In this document: positions 43,284 through 55,476 of the stretch, one piece after another
Position numbering within the stretch: position 1 is the stretch's first letter
Layout of the letters: each line of letters starts with the position of its first letter
NCBI RefSeq assembly: GCF_021134715.1
Contig: NC_060018.1
Coordinates: forward strand, 9,627,501 to 9,691,500
Length of the DNA: 64,000 nt
Direction: 5' to 3'
Source: Daphnia pulex
Taxonomy: Eukaryota > Arthropoda > Branchiopoda > Diplostraca > Daphniidae
Notes under the pieces: generated by a model
The model's database searches: none
What the model was told of the DNA's origin: nothing
What the model saw: only the letters and a program-made list of their open reading frames with translations
Translations under genes and position numbers: made by a program

Positions 43284-45849
43284 GTGAGATGTAGTCTTGA
43301 GCGCTTACGATGCGTATTTTTCCAGAAATTTAATACCAATGGAGGAGAATGGACGAGCAGCAATTTTGCCAAACGGCCCAACAAAAAAGGAATAGTGCAC
43401 GAAACAAGCGCGCCCCACACACCAAACGGGACGGCGAATCTGAACGCGGCATCCGCACCATTACTGAAAAAACGCGGACGTGCATTCACGACAGAACCTA
43501 CCTAGACAATGACGTGACAAAGGACACGAAAAATCTTGTGGTGGAAGGCCACACTCCTACTTTCTTGTGGGCAGAGGCGGCATCCTACACGGCGTACAGT
43601 TAACAGCATCCCCTGTCACACCATACGAGTCATGGCATCGTCGACGGCCCTACGTGTCAAACCTCCGCTTCTTCGACTCCATCGCTTACGTCCATGTACC
43701 AAAGGAAGAACGAAGGAAGCTAGATAAAAAAAGTTCGAGACGCATCTTCGTATTTTACAAAACCACGTCGAAAGCCTGGAAGGGGGGGATCCAGAAAGCC
43801 GAACCGTAAAACAAAGCATCCACGCGACGTTCGACGAACACCAACGCCTCACCGACGTTATCGAAGACGCGCCAAACGATCCTACCCAAAGCAACCGCCC
43901 AATTACTACCAATATGCCAACTAATGACACAACGACAACAATCGACAACCTAATTAACAGCGAATGTGAATACAGAGCCCAGTAATCCAAATCAACCAGA
44001 TAACCACACCGGAACAGATTCAAACCAAATTTGCCTTCCCCGTCGCTCGCTGCGCAGCATAATTCCTTAGAAGCAATGGGATTCGAGCGCGGCTATATGC
44101 CAGATAACGGCAACGATTCCTACGAGCCATACCAGTACGAAGACGCCATCAACTGCCCTGAAGTGGACAAGTAGCACGTGGCCTTCAAAGACGAATACGA
44201 GACAGGGTAACTGACACCCTGCTCCCGGGAGAAAACCAATTGAATCAAGATTGACTTTCACCATCAAACCGACAGCCAACGGAATTCCCAAGCCCGTCTA
44301 GTAGCCAAGGTTTTCAGCCAAAGACCACAGTCCTAGACTATAACGAGACATATGCATTAGTCGTCACATGCATTAGTCGTCACCATACGACTACTATTGT
44401 CTACTGTCGCACCAAGAAAAATGAAGATGGTCCAACTGGACGTGAAGATCGCATTCTTGTACGGCAATCTCACCGAAGAAATATACATGGAGCCAACCGA
44501 GATATTTATCACCCCGGGTCGTGAGAATGGAATTTGCCACCAGAAAAAGACAATATACGGCCTCAAACAAGCATCAAGATTATGGGGTGAATGATTCAGT
44601 TAGTTCCTACATTAGAACGACTTCACACCGACCTACCGAGCCGCAGACCCGTACCTATTCGTCTGTAACAAAGGGGACAAAGCGACGTACATTGCTATCT
44701 GGGTCGACGACGGCATTATCGCCAGCGACAGCCAACCTTCGATCAACGATCTACTATCCGTGATGGGTACTGAATTCGAAATCTTCTCATCTGCACTTGG
44801 CAGGTTCGTGGGCATGATCATCCACAGAGACTGAATGCAGTGCAAAATATACCTGTCACAGCCAGACTACACCGAGAAGATCATAAAACTTTCCAAATGG
44901 CAACAGCACGGGGGGGGGGGGGGCAGGTGGAGGAGAAAAAAGCCGGAATGACCTTCCCATACAGATAGGCAATAGGGATCCTCCTCTACCTGGCTCTGAT
45001 GACAAGGACAAACATTTCATTTGCCGTTGGACAGGCCGACCGATTCGTAGAAAACTTCGAATCATCACACAGCAAGGCCATCAGGCAAAAAATATTGTAT
45101 CTAAAGGCACACACAACTATGGCATCTGCTTCAATTGATCAGAACCGAGCCAAGTGATTGGCTTCAGCGATGCCAACTACACGGGGTGCGGGTGGCCTAG
45201 ACGCTCGCAGATCAACAACAGGAATTGTCTTCATGTACAGTGGTGGGCCCGTCGCGTGCTGCAGTCACCACCAGCCCTGCGTAGCAACATCAACAACCGA
45301 AGCCAAGTACGTAAAGGCCAGCGACATGAGCAAAATCAGTTTGGATCAGCAGAATTCTCTCAGACATGCAACAACGGCCCCATTACCATCATGTGTGACA
45401 AGCAAAGCGCAATCCAGCTGACGAGAAACCCAAACTAGAGACAAAACACATAGCCATGCGCTATCAGCGGTGAGCGGTGAGATCGAAATAAATTACGTCG
45501 AATCAGCGAGAAAATTTGCCGATATTTTCACGAAGCCGCTCACTGGACCGCGTTTTTCCTTCATGTTTTAATCTACAAAATTTATTCAGTATCCCTCTAG
45601 GCATACGAGTATGATATGTGTTCCTCGGCGTCCGACCATGATCTCACAGCCATTTACATATTGTACCCATAGTGAGTTTGAGGGTGAGTGTTGGGGATGG
45701 GCACAACGCCACTCTGGGTAGCAATAGCTAGATACTGTTTACACTCTCTCATCTGTCATCTGTTGTATCGCCATTCCATGTGAACAATATAGCAGATTCC
45801 CGATTGATATCAAACATTCATCAAGGATAGTTAGTGTCATCATACAACA
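43284..45849 (+). mobile_element. Decayed Ty1/Copia retrotransposon, 3' part
   Basis: Pol pieces in order but in several frames and with stops: integrase end (NTNGGEWTSSNF, GIVHETSAPHTP, FLWAEAASYTAY, RRPYVSNLRFFDSIAYVHVP), reverse transcriptase (KMKMVQLDVKIAFLYGNLTE, YGLKQASRLWGE), then RNase H (GFSDANYTGCG, ATSTTEAKYVKAS, ARKFADIFTKPLTGP). Gag, protease and the 5' LTR are missing. A short 3' LTR follows. Inactive relic on the plus strand; breaks are spread over the whole length. Confidence 0.85.
45689..45849 (+). repeat. Copia 3' LTR
   Basis: Begins TGTTGGGGATGGGCACAACG directly after the purine tract GAGGGTGAG and ends CATACAACA, giving TGTTG/CAACA ends and a length of 161 bp. No second LTR is in the window to confirm it. 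Confidence 0.65.
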
Positions 45850-47019
45850 TATACCACGGTATTAATATCAGGGAATGCAATGTTCATAGTACGTCGCACA
45901 TAGAGATTCTTATATGTATAGATGCATATATGTCAATCACGTGAACCTGCTTGTCCCGCCATGTGACTCCCCGCATACAGTGGATGCCCATAAAGATATG
46001 TAAGCCCACAACACTGTGCCTCATAAGAGTTAGAATGACACTCATGCTATTTCTTTCATACTTAACATATACAACAATTTCCGGAGCGTTATTGACATAA
46101 AAGATCGATATTACTTGACAGAAGAATATTTTGAGCGTCAGGTGTGCACCAAGACATGTATATCTTACGAGTCCAGACTTCTTACCAAAAACACGATTCC
46201 CCATTGTTTTAACTTGATAGTTTGCATGTGAAAAATTTGGGTTTGTTTAATGCGCTTACGAACTCTTAGATATAGCCCGAGAGCAATATTTAATGACATT
46301 CACGGGTTGAAGACAGAAGAGTGGATGTGTAAACCATTGTGTACTTCGATAACTGTCAAAGTAATAAACGAAGTGTTGAACGAATGAATAGTCAGCCTAT
46401 CGGTTACGTCAGAGCAACAATTTACAAATCATCACTGTCAGGATACGGTTCAATCCTCAAGAATCATTCACAAACAAAAATTACGCGCAAACTAAAAAGA
46501 ACAGCTGCTCATTCAGTCTCACGGTGTACAAATATTGGTAACAAATATAGAGAAGTCTCCCTATCTCTCCTAACTACATACACACTCCTAACTACTACTA
46601 CACTTTTCGTTACAGATGTTCAAGAAGGAACGATACCATTTGAAAGTTTTTGAGCCTCATAAAAAACTACTCCAGGTATTTCTTGTCTTTTATCAAACGT
46701 TTTATAATTTCAACTAATACCTTTCATGGAATTTAGGAATTGCTGCCAATGATGTAAATTTTAAGCGTTGATTTGGGATGGCATTGCCGGATGGAAAGTA
46801 GCAAGGTCGTCATCATCCGCCAAACCATCTTCAAATCTCCCATCTTTTGAATTAAAATTGACAGGAAAAGTTAATCACTTATCTACTATGCCTTGGGGAA
46901 AGCTGTTGATTCTCCGTGCACTTCACTGCAAGTATATACCGGCGATTTTTTGGGGGTAGAGTATTTATAAAATGAAAAAGGAACCCTGCTAGCATTTGAC
47001 TATATAGACACCAAGATAA
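45850..47019. other. Intergenic, no firm feature
   Basis: Short frames such as 46387-46653 (plus) have no recognisable content. Possibly contains 5' parts of the fragment at 47020. Confidence 0.35.
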
Positions 47020-47366
47020 AATGAAGAGGTGGAGGTAGCGGATAAAAAGAAACCCTCTGATATTAACTGCTGCTCTTCTAGAATGGAGGAGCATCCTAAG
47101 TTGGATTTGGCGCGTGCTTTATTCACACACACCAGCAGTGATTGCAATGCAGTTTCTGGTGTGTCCGACACCGAGAAAGATAACAGTCATTTAACAAAAG
47201 GCAATTGAAGGCATGAAAAAAGTTCATCAATTGGTAGCTGTTCTCTTGGAAAGTGAAGGAATGTCCATGTCGAAGCCAAAGTCGAAAATCAGTTGGTCTT
47301 ATCAAGATCTCACTGAAATTTATAACCTAGTCACGGTCGTTTCGCAAGATCAAAAAGTTGCCATGT
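47020..47366 (+). pseudogene. Unidentified coding fragment with a frame break
   Basis: A plus-strand frame reads KKPSDINCCSSRMEEHPKLD, LARALFTHTSSDCNAVSG, DTEKDNSHLTK. After ACAAAAGGC near 47195-47205 coding-like sequence continues one register off as AIEGMKKVHQLVAVLLESEG, SKISWSYQDLTEIYNLVTVV to a good GTAAGG donor at 47367. The break is at an A-run. No homologue is recognised; either a decayed gene or an exon pair with a sequence error. Confidence 0.35.
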
Positions 47367-47621
47367 AAGGTGCTTTATCTCAACTGACTCCCCTCTCTTT
47401 CGTCTTCAAAAAGTCTTTTTTCAAGTTTCTTGGCTAAAAAGATCCAAAATAGCTGAAGCTACCGCCACATGGTATTTTTTCTGCTTTCCGGACATAAGAA
47501 CGGTGACGACTGGAAAATTTGAATGTAGAGTAATGGTAGTAATGATTTCAAAGGGCAAAGATTCGATCCCTACGTCCATTTTATTAATGTTACCTGCATA
47601 TTTTATTCGTCAGGTGAACGA

Positions 47622-47731
47622 AGTTCAGGCCCAGTTATTCAGGCCCACGTCTTTCAGGCCAACTTTTATTGGGCCAAACGTCACGAACATTGGGCTTGAA
47701 AGACGGACTTCAATGTAATTCAGGCCCAAAT
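47622..47731. repeat. Short-word repeat cluster, TTCAGGCCCA type
   Basis: GTTCAGGCCCA, ATTCAGGCCCA, CTTTCAGGCCAA, TTGGGCCAAA, TTGGGCTTGAAAG and ATTCAGGCCCAAA follow each other within 110 bp in both orientations, with CGTC spacers; built like the clusters at 27646, 32214 and 49759. Confidence 0.6.
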
Positions 47732-48641
47732 ATTTTTAAAATGTTATACACGCAAGAATATTTTTGGAATACGTTTGACACATAGAACAATAGTGTAAGT
47801 GTTTATTTAAAAAAAACACAATGTTTTGGTTTGGACACAAGAAATTGTAAGAGCAATGTGAGATGAAAATGAAATGAAAATTATATATCTGATAAAATTG
47901 TTTATAATCTGGTAATGACCAAACACGCCATTCGTCTGCTAAACTAGATAAATTAAAAAATTAAAAATGATGCTCTTGAGCTTTTTCAAAAACTTTCTTC
48001 AATTCTTTAAATTTTGTTCTTCATTTTTACTTAACCAAGATTCAAACCCTTAGTCCTGGAAGATGGGTGGAAGTCATGGATCTCCAAAACCTGGGAGAAT
48101 GGTGAATGGCAGAGGAAAAATGTCCGGTCTCCATTTCATCTATTTGCCTTGCACATAAAGGCAAGCTGCACTTCTGATGTGAAGATCAGATGACGATCAA
48201 ATTACTTCCGTGATGCGACAAAAACATCCCGTAAAAAATATCCATCAATCGTGCAGCTCCCATATTCATTTGTTATCAAAAATCAAATAAATAAAGGTTG
48301 AAAAGGAATGCGTTTAAATTTACATCTAATCCATTAAAAGTGAATATTCACAGCGTTTTTAGGATAGTTTGGCTGCTTATTAAGTGACGTATCTTTCTCG
48401 AATTTCATCAGAATTTCCTTCTCTACGACTACCCTTAGACTAACCAGACGGTTATTAAGTGCCTTCTGCTTCGATTTCGTGATGATAGAAGCTTCTCTGG
48501 AGATGCCTATGTTGAATTGGCAGGTATGAGGTATCTGGTGAAGCAAGTTTCGAATTGTGACCCCCAAGTACGACAGAAATGCTGGTTAGTGTGCTTGTTA
48601 CAGCGCTGCGCTTTCAAAAACTTGTTGGTCTGCTACACCTG
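47732..48641. other. Intergenic, no feature recognised
   Basis: AT-rich; the minus-strand frame at 48334-48567 has no homologue and no splice context. Confidence 0.4.
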
Positions 48642-49071
48642 GGGTTCGTTAAGTGACAACGCAAATCAGCGTAGCACGATTTTCAGGGTTGCCATACTTT
48701 TATTTTTTCTATGTATAAGAATTCACTGTAAGACCACTGTAACACTAACAAAAAAGTGGTAAAGACTTTTATTCTCCTTTGTTAGAGTACGGCAGTGTAT
48801 GGCGCCTTTATCTTTTCATTTAAGACATCACACATCGGAGGTGGAATTGCCAATTTTTTTTTTGAATTTGAAAAAAATAACCCTTTCTACCCCTTTCATC
48901 GCAGGCATTCAAGGCACTGACGTGAAAGGTAGCACGATTTTTTGCGCGCCTTATGGTTATAAGGCGCGTGAAAAATCGTGCCTCATTGGTGAAAACGGAT
49001 GGTCACGTGACATTCGACAATGCTTATTGGGTATAACGCCGTGCTTTTTCGCGTTGTCACTTAACGAACCC
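48642..49071. mobile_element. 430-bp terminal-inverted-repeat element with inner hairpin
   Basis: GGGTTCGTTAAGTGACAACG at 48642 (21 bp) is repeated exactly in reverse complement at 49051-49071. Inside, 48932-48981 contains a second perfect-looking palindrome (GCACGATTTTT...GCGCGCC around TTATGGTTATAA). No transposase. A clear target duplication was not seen, so ends may be off by a few bases. Confidence 0.7.
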
Positions 49072-49758
49072 TTGGTAGCTGTGACCAACACCATTAAATT
49101 ATCGATTTCGTTCTCTGGAAAGAGGCACAAAGACGTTACTTTAAAAAGTAATTTGGAATTGACAAAACCTTGTATACTTATTCATTGCTTTCTCCTTGAT
49201 ATGCCATATTGGCTTCTCATCGTCGGATGATTTGATATTATTATTTTTATTCAGGCCCTATTGGATTGCTAGTGGCTGGCACAGCCCCATTGTGTCTTCA
49301 AGGGGTGGTAGAGAAATTTGGAACCTGTTGCTAAAATCTCCAACGGGAGTGGTCATAGAAGTGGTGTATGACTTGGGTTGCAAATAAAAACACGGGGAAG
49401 TACGGTATGGCTCAAGTAAACACCACTTAACTGGCCCGTATTCCTCTGGTGTGATCAGTCACCTGCTCCCCCGGAAAGAACCCCATTCTGGTGGGCCTGA
49501 GCTGTGAGTCAGCCATGTGAAACTTTTGTAGCATTGCATTTGTGATACAAGTAATACATTTTCATCTGTTACTGCTACCAGGCCTGAAAGTTCTCATGAT
49601 TTCAACGTATTTAAAGAAAAAAGTATAGGAAGGAGAGGTTCCTGTTTCCAATTTGGCCATGTAAAACCCATTAAAAAACTCCATATGGTACACCAAAAAC
49701 ACCCAAAGAGGTTTAAATATGCACGCTGATTAGAGCTGGCATTTGTTAAGAAGCGATT
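49072..49758. other. Intergenic, no feature recognised
   Basis: No gene or structured repeat beyond chance frames; slightly GC-richer at 49430-49530. Confidence 0.4.
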
Positions 49759-49925
49759 GCCAGACATCTCGGCCAAAACCAACTTGGCCAAGGCAACTCG
49801 GCCAGAAATTTTTAATGTTTTTTGTTGTTATGTCGTCCAAAATGTTGACATAATTTTCTGGTCAACTCGGCCACGGTCAAAACTGGAATGTAAAAAAATA
49901 GGGCAACTCAGCCAAATACAGAAAT
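49759..49925. repeat. Short-word repeat cluster, AACTCGGCCA type
   Basis: ATCTCGGCCAAAACC, AACTTGGCCAAGGC, AACTCGGCCAGAAATTTTT, then after an AT-rich centre GTCAACTCGGCCACGGTC and GGCAACTCAGCCAAATAC, followed again by AGAAATTTTT. Direct copies dominate here, unlike the inverted layout at 32214. Confidence 0.6.
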
Positions 49926-50112
49926 TTTTTTTTTCATTAAAATGAAAATGTAGGGACAAAAATATGACGAGACTATAGGACGGAGGCAGTTAAAATGAAT
50001 CAATCGAAATTGCAGTCGTCTGGTTCCAATCTTTGGTCATCAACATTAAAAAAAAAAAAAATTAGCACAATGCACTTTGGAACGTTTTCAAGCAACACCA
50101 TAGTAGACATTT

Positions 50113-50313
50113 TCATTTCATTATCGTTGTAAGATACCCACAGATCAAAAATGGAGTCGACTGAGAAGACGATGCAGCTTGATCCCTGTTAACAGAACTA
50201 GATTGAATTCTTCTTCCACCAGGAGGACGTCCTCTTTTTTTAGGCTTGTTGTCAGGCATTTCTTCAGTGTCACTCACCAAATCGGTCTGGGGCCTTTTGG
50301 TTCCTCTTTGCAT
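50113..50313 (-). CDS. Small AT-hook protein or first exon
   Basis: 66 codons from ATG at 50313. The start is acidic and polar (TKRPQTDLVSDTEEMPDN), followed by KPKKRGRPPGGRR, a canonical AT-hook (K/R-R-G-R-P) that binds the minor groove of AT-rich DNA, then a Ser/Gln-rich stretch (SSSVNRDQAASSSQSTPF). It may be complete or the first exon of a larger gene; no further exon was recognised toward 50.0 kb. The next feature downstream on the opposite side is the Gypsy relic. Evidence is the motif only. Confidence 0.4.
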   Translation of the reverse strand: MQRGTKRPQTDLVSDTEEMPDNKPKKRGRPPGGRRIQSSSVNRDQAASSSQSTPFLICGYLTTIMK

Positions 50314-50655
50314 CCGACTTTAACATATTAAAACATGTTATCAGTGCACCATTACAATAATTTCACTACTTATTTTTCTACTTATCATATCTATCACAAA
50401 CTCGCTACACCAGTAATAGACGAGGAAAAGTTTAGTCAGAACTCAAAGTAAAACGCACGAAAAGACAGTAAAAGACACAATTTCAGTGTCTGAACTCTGT
50501 TAAGAATTAAGGAAGAATAACCACCGAAATAGTCTTGCCCGAATGGACTTCAATATTTTCAGACGACTCGGTCAAGCTCACTTGCCAATTTTGCCAGAAA
50601 AAAGAGTTAAAGTACACATTCACCGTCTTTTCTCTTCTTCTAGAGTACCCCGTCT

Positions 50656-53600
50656 TTAATTGCAAACAACTGTGATTGGTTTTCCTTTTCTTCTCGTAGT
50701 TGTAGAAGTAACCTGCGAATGGTGGATGGTGGACTGTATTAGCACGGCTCCGACTTCTACTCCTCTGGCGTCCACATGAACTTCAAATTTTCCCTCCGCC
50801 GTGGGATGTTTTAGAATTGGAGCACTCACTAATAACATTTTTGCTGTTTGGAAGGCGAGTTGTTGCTCTCTCTCCCATTTCAAAATAGCATTTTTTTTTT
50901 AATAAATCATACAGAGGTATAAATAACGAGGAGAAATGGTTTACGAATTGGCGATAAAAGAAGATGACACCCAGGAAGCTCCGAAGATATGTCAGTCTGA
51001 TTTCGGGTGGACTGTTTTTGGGGGAGGGAAATTCGACGATGGCGGAGATTTTAGAAGGGCCCGGAGAAATTCCGTCAGCTGTCACCTGATGCCCTAAACA
51101 CAGGATTTGGCTTTGTGTAAAGGCACATTTCTTCACCTTCAGAGTTAATTGGGCTTTTTTCAGGGCTAAAAACACACTTTCCAACCTGTCCTGATGTTCT
51201 TTAAACATTTTGCCGCAAACGACGACGTTATCCAGGTACACCAAGCAGAAGTACAACTTAAGGCCCGACAACACTTGGTTCATTGTTCGATGAAATGAAG
51301 CGGGCCCATTACAAAGACTAAAGGGGGGACGCGTACTCTCGTAGACCCGTCCGGTGTAACGAACGCGGTTTTCAACTGGCTGGACTTGCCTACACGAATC
51401 TGCCAATACCCACTTTTTTAATCTAGAAAAAATGTTGCCCCTCCCAGATGATCTAGGAAGTCGTCAATTCGTGGTAAAGGATAAACGCCACGAATCGTTA
51501 TTGCACATTACCGGCGGTAATCAATGCAAAAACGATGCTTACCTCCTCTTTACCTTACCTACCTCTTCTTGGGTACCATGACGACGGGTGAGGACCAGGG
51601 GCTGGAGGATGGCTTGAAGATTCCAGCCTGAAGCATTTCTTCTACTTGGGTGTTGATAGCCTCCCATTCTAGTTGACTGACCCGGTAAGGAGCTGACTTG
51701 ATGGCTGGTGATCACTGGTGTCAATTTCGTGTTCGAAGGCGGTCATACTCTTGAGAGGGGTATCATGGAAGAGATCTTGGTATCACATGAGAAGAGTCTC
51801 CATTTCTTTCCGATATTCTGCGGAACGTTTTTATGAGATTCCCGGGGGAATTCTGGGAATGACCTTGGGGAGTGATGTTGCCGATTAGAAATTGCCTATA
51901 ACTTCTTCCTCCACTGTCGCCTACTCAGCTGACTCGATTGCCTCAACTCCAGGAATTCCCTTTCCTGCTGGAAAACGACAGATTGTACCGAGGCATGAAG
52001 AATAGAGACGTAGGACTTTTTATTCTTTTCTGTGATGATAAAATTGGGTATTACCCACTCATTCCCCGGTTCAGTGGAATAAGTTCAATTGAAAATGAAA
52101 CTTTTTGTACGACAGTCTCCCGTCACAGTAGGGCTCCGCATTGGGAGAAATGCCAGCGACTGAGGTAAAATAGGAGTTGATCCGTCGGTTGAATAAACAT
52201 CGGAAGAATGGGGAGGATTAATCGTTATTGGTTTTACCTTTAGTTGAGACTTTGATGGGCACATGAAGACCCCACCCACACTCCTGATCCAGTCGACCCC
52301 AATGATGAGGTCTGACGAAAATTCTTCCAAAACTTATAATTTTAGTTTTCCGCTGTTTGTATTCCACCAGACGGTCACGTCTACTTTCCCAATTGTCTCT
52401 GTGAAGCGCTCGTCCGCCATTTTGAGAGTTGATGTCGTTGGTTTGATTGGGGATTTTATTGGTTGTACTGCAGAGTGTTTAACAACACTAACGGAGACCC
52501 CGGAATCGACCATCGCTCTTACCACTCCTCGATGGTCGGCCGACGCGTTGGGACTTCGAGAGAATTTACTGCCAGGACTGGCACGGTTCCGGCCTTGTTG
52601 TTTTCCGTCCAGTTACCCTTTTTTATCAATGGACAGTCCTATTGTAGATGGCCTTTTTTATCACATCGATAACAACAGTGGCGCCCACTTGGTGGAGCTA
52701 CCGATCGTTGAGGGCGTGGCGTCTGCCCTTTCCCATTCCTGTTTTTAGTTCAGCCATTTCTTGCGATTGTTTTTCAATGCGAGCTTCTAACTAGGTCAAT
52801 GCTTGATCGGGATCTCGTACGCTTTTTTGTTCCAGGAGTCCGTATAACGTGGTGACGGTGAGGGGTGGGTTCTATAACAGAACCGTGCGTAACTTTCGGT
52901 GTCGGATACCCTGGATGAGATGTGGGATGAAGTCTGCCTCTGTCATTGGGTACGGGCAGTGTCAACGAAGTTTCGTTTTCATCAACGCGTATTGCTGCCC
53001 AGTCTCGTTTTCAAGTTGCATCCGCCTTTTCACCATGTTTTCCCACTCCACAAACGTATAAAGTTTACGAAACGCTGCGCAGAGTGCGGTTGACCACCCA
53101 GCCCAATCCCGCGGGAGATCAGCTTCATGCAACCAACGCCATTCCGCAGCACTTTCTCGCAACGCACCTTGGGCAAGGTGGATTTTCTGTTCTGCGTCCC
53201 AGTTACAAGCGTTCACCTCACGATTAACTGTCTCCGCGAAGTCGAGCCCATCCTCTTCTTGTTTCTTACTATGGGTTGGGAGAGCATGGCCGTTTTCGAG
53301 ATTTTATAGTTGATTCTGCGCCATCATTTGCTGTTGAAACTCGTTTTGAGCGCGAATAATCTCGATCAGTTGCGCAAAATGTTCTTCCACCATGTTAAAC
53401 TATTTTTTATAAAAGGTTGCTTTAAGTTATATGTTTAAGCTATAAGATATGAATTCAGAAATTCTTTACGAAAAACTTGTAAAAGATTAGGTCAAGTAAG
53501 AAACAAATGAACAAACAATACAGACTCAAGAAATACACAAACAAAAATATTCAGTTTAAGCGGACAAAGCGAGTTGGTTCTCTCGGGCAGTCAGACAAAA

Positions 53601-54099
53601 TACAACCATTCAACGGCCCTTATCCCACTTCTGAAACCATGTTAAGAAACGGGACAGAAAACGAGAGTCAAACAACAGTGCGGCCTACGATGCCCGTGAT
53701 CACGGCACAACACGAACCGGCCGACACCACGACCGTTTAATCACAATAGTCCCGCTGGACATGCTTTGTAGCATTCCAGCTCAACACAAAATACACACAT
53801 TTACGCTGGCCATGTTTTGTGGCATTACAGCTCCAGCAAAATCAACAAAACAAACACATAACAGAAAAGACGGGAAAAGGGGTATACTTAGTTAAGTAGA
53901 TGTGGGCTACGACCTACTGAGTTCCAGAAGGAGAGTGATCAAGGTAGAACCAATCAGGTAGACAGCAGTAAAGACAACGAGAGAGGGGTACAAAGAATAG
54001 CCGAAGACGTTGCCTCGTCGATTGGTGTTAAGTGTACGACGACGGACTGTTTCGACGGAGAGAGACGGAGGGACACATTATGACACGACACACGTTACA
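50656..54099 (-). mobile_element. Decayed Ty3/Gypsy retrotransposon, 5' part
   Basis: Read on the minus strand: 5' LTR (54099-53640), primer site TGGTTTCAGAAGTGGGA from 53639, Gag start near 53393 (MVEEHFAQLIEIIRAQNEF), Gag core at 53216-52962 (LRESAAEWRWLHEADL; TFVEWENMVKRRMQLE), protease (AMVDSGVSVSVVK near 52520), then reverse transcriptase at 51406-50783 (YESTRPPFSLCNGPASF, YLDNVVVCGKMFKEHQDRLE, CLGHQVTADGISPGPSK) and the first residues of RNase H (ILKHPTAEGKFEVHVDARG). Frames are broken by many stops and shifts; the active-site box reads YLDN instead of YLDD. The rest of RNase H, integrase and the 3' LTR are missing. Confidence 0.85.
53640..54099 (-). repeat. Gypsy 5' LTR (outer end approximate)
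   Basis: The inner end is fixed by TGTTAAG next to the primer site at 53639. The outer end is placed at CGTTACA (54099) because it gives TGT...ACA ends. Contains two GCTGGCCATG/GCTGGACATG...TTTGTGGCATT-like segments at ~53754-53830. Confidence 0.55.
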
Positions 54100-55203
54100 A
54101 TATACTGTTTTGTTTCAGTTCCACTTCCATTAAGCACACTAGGCAACCAGAAACACGATAGAACGTATTTTTGTAATTCGGCAAAAAAGATTTATTGCTC
54201 AACTTATGTTGAACTCGGCTCACTCAAAGTAGAGCTTGTTGGTTCACTAGGTTAAATATGGTTTGATATCTTCACCTGTGTAGAAGAAAATTTTGTTTCT
54301 TTGAGGGTAATAATAGCGTATAGTGTTTTATTAGACATAGCTATTGATTAGAACATCGTCATTATATGATGATATTTTGAGATGGAAGATAATCACGACG
54401 TAATAAACTTTCTGACGCACAACCGTGTGGTGGTAATAAAAACTTGCTGGCTTTGTCGTCAATGATTAGGTAAAAGCGCACGCATGACACAGGATTCCTT
54501 TTGAAATATTGTATTTCGCTTTCAAATTGCATACAATGGCATGGAATTGTGTATATAAGAGTTCGTCTTTTGAATAAAAAAAATATCACATAGATCGGTA
54601 GGAAGTTCAATATCAAAGCGAGTCTTAATAGAACTTTGAGGCACTGTTCTTTCACACGGTAGTTTGTTGATTTTTCCGATGATAAAAAAACATTAAATTC
54701 CAAGTTTTTTACCTACTGCCTTATGCTAAACTGTGTGGTTGATGAATATTTTCTTATACTAATGATACTAATAATAAAAAAACCGCTATAGAAGATGGTC
54801 ATGAAAAATGTGTGGCGGTGTGGCGGTGATGATGGAGTTGCTGAGTATGCCGAAATGGCAAACCTGAGCGTGACGGAATCACTGAAAACGCTGCAACGGT
54901 AATTATGACGCACTTCTTTCGCACATGGTCAAAGGCAACGGTATCGTTGGTAATAGAGACGAAGCTACTCTAAGTCAAAGCCTACTAAGTCAACGCCACA
55001 ATAGTAAAAAATTGAATTTTGTTTACACCTTGCCTGTGTTTTGAAAATGTTTAGCTGTTAGCCTTGTATCAACTCACAGGAACTATTTATTCAGGCACAC
55101 TTGTGTTGCCTTTCTAAAACTTGTATGCAAGGTTTCTCGTTTAGTGGTTTCATCCTAATGGTGAACCACTTAGAATAGATTTACACCAAATTTGTAAACA
55201 GAT
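54100..55203. other. Intergenic, AT-rich
   Basis: No gene or clear repeat. Minus-strand frames at 54362-54703 and 54713-54913 lack recognisable content. Confidence 0.4.
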
Positions 55204-55476
55204 TGTTGCAAACGAGCCAGATTGGCCTTCCCCAGCCGCAGCGGCTGTATGCCCACCAAGCCAGGAGTAGCAGAGTCGAAGAGTAATCAGTAAGTCGTCA
55301 GTAAAGATAAGAGTCACGTCAGGTTTTGTTTCAGCGTAAGGGCAAACTAGATTGCGCCTACCAGCAGGCAAGCAGGCAGCCGTGACAGTCAAGCTAGTTT
55401 CTCCCTTTGTATCGCTGACTATATTTCGTCTGTTAAAATAAAATTAATTTAATTTACCACCAACACGTTCTGAACA
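55204..55476 (+). repeat. BEL/Pao-type LTR
   Basis: 273 bp beginning TGTTGCAAACG and ending GTTCTGAACA, with an AAAATAAAATTAA signal shortly before its end. It is followed by TT and TGGTGCATCGATCGGG, the same two-base spacer and tRNA-Gly-type primer site as the full BEL/Pao element at 21927. The start is the best TG candidate, not proven. Confidence 0.6.

Noticed and set aside
43616..44023. Minus-strand 135-codon frame in the Copia relic
   Set aside because: Antisense shadow of the integrase region, which is recognisable on the plus strand.
48799..49230. 143-codon plus-strand frame
   Set aside because: Runs across the inner palindrome and right end of the TIR element; composition is not protein-like.
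27646..49925. CRISPR-like or satellite arrays
   Set aside because: The word clusters have no fixed repeat-spacer period and occur in both orientations; no cas genes, and the genome is eukaryotic.
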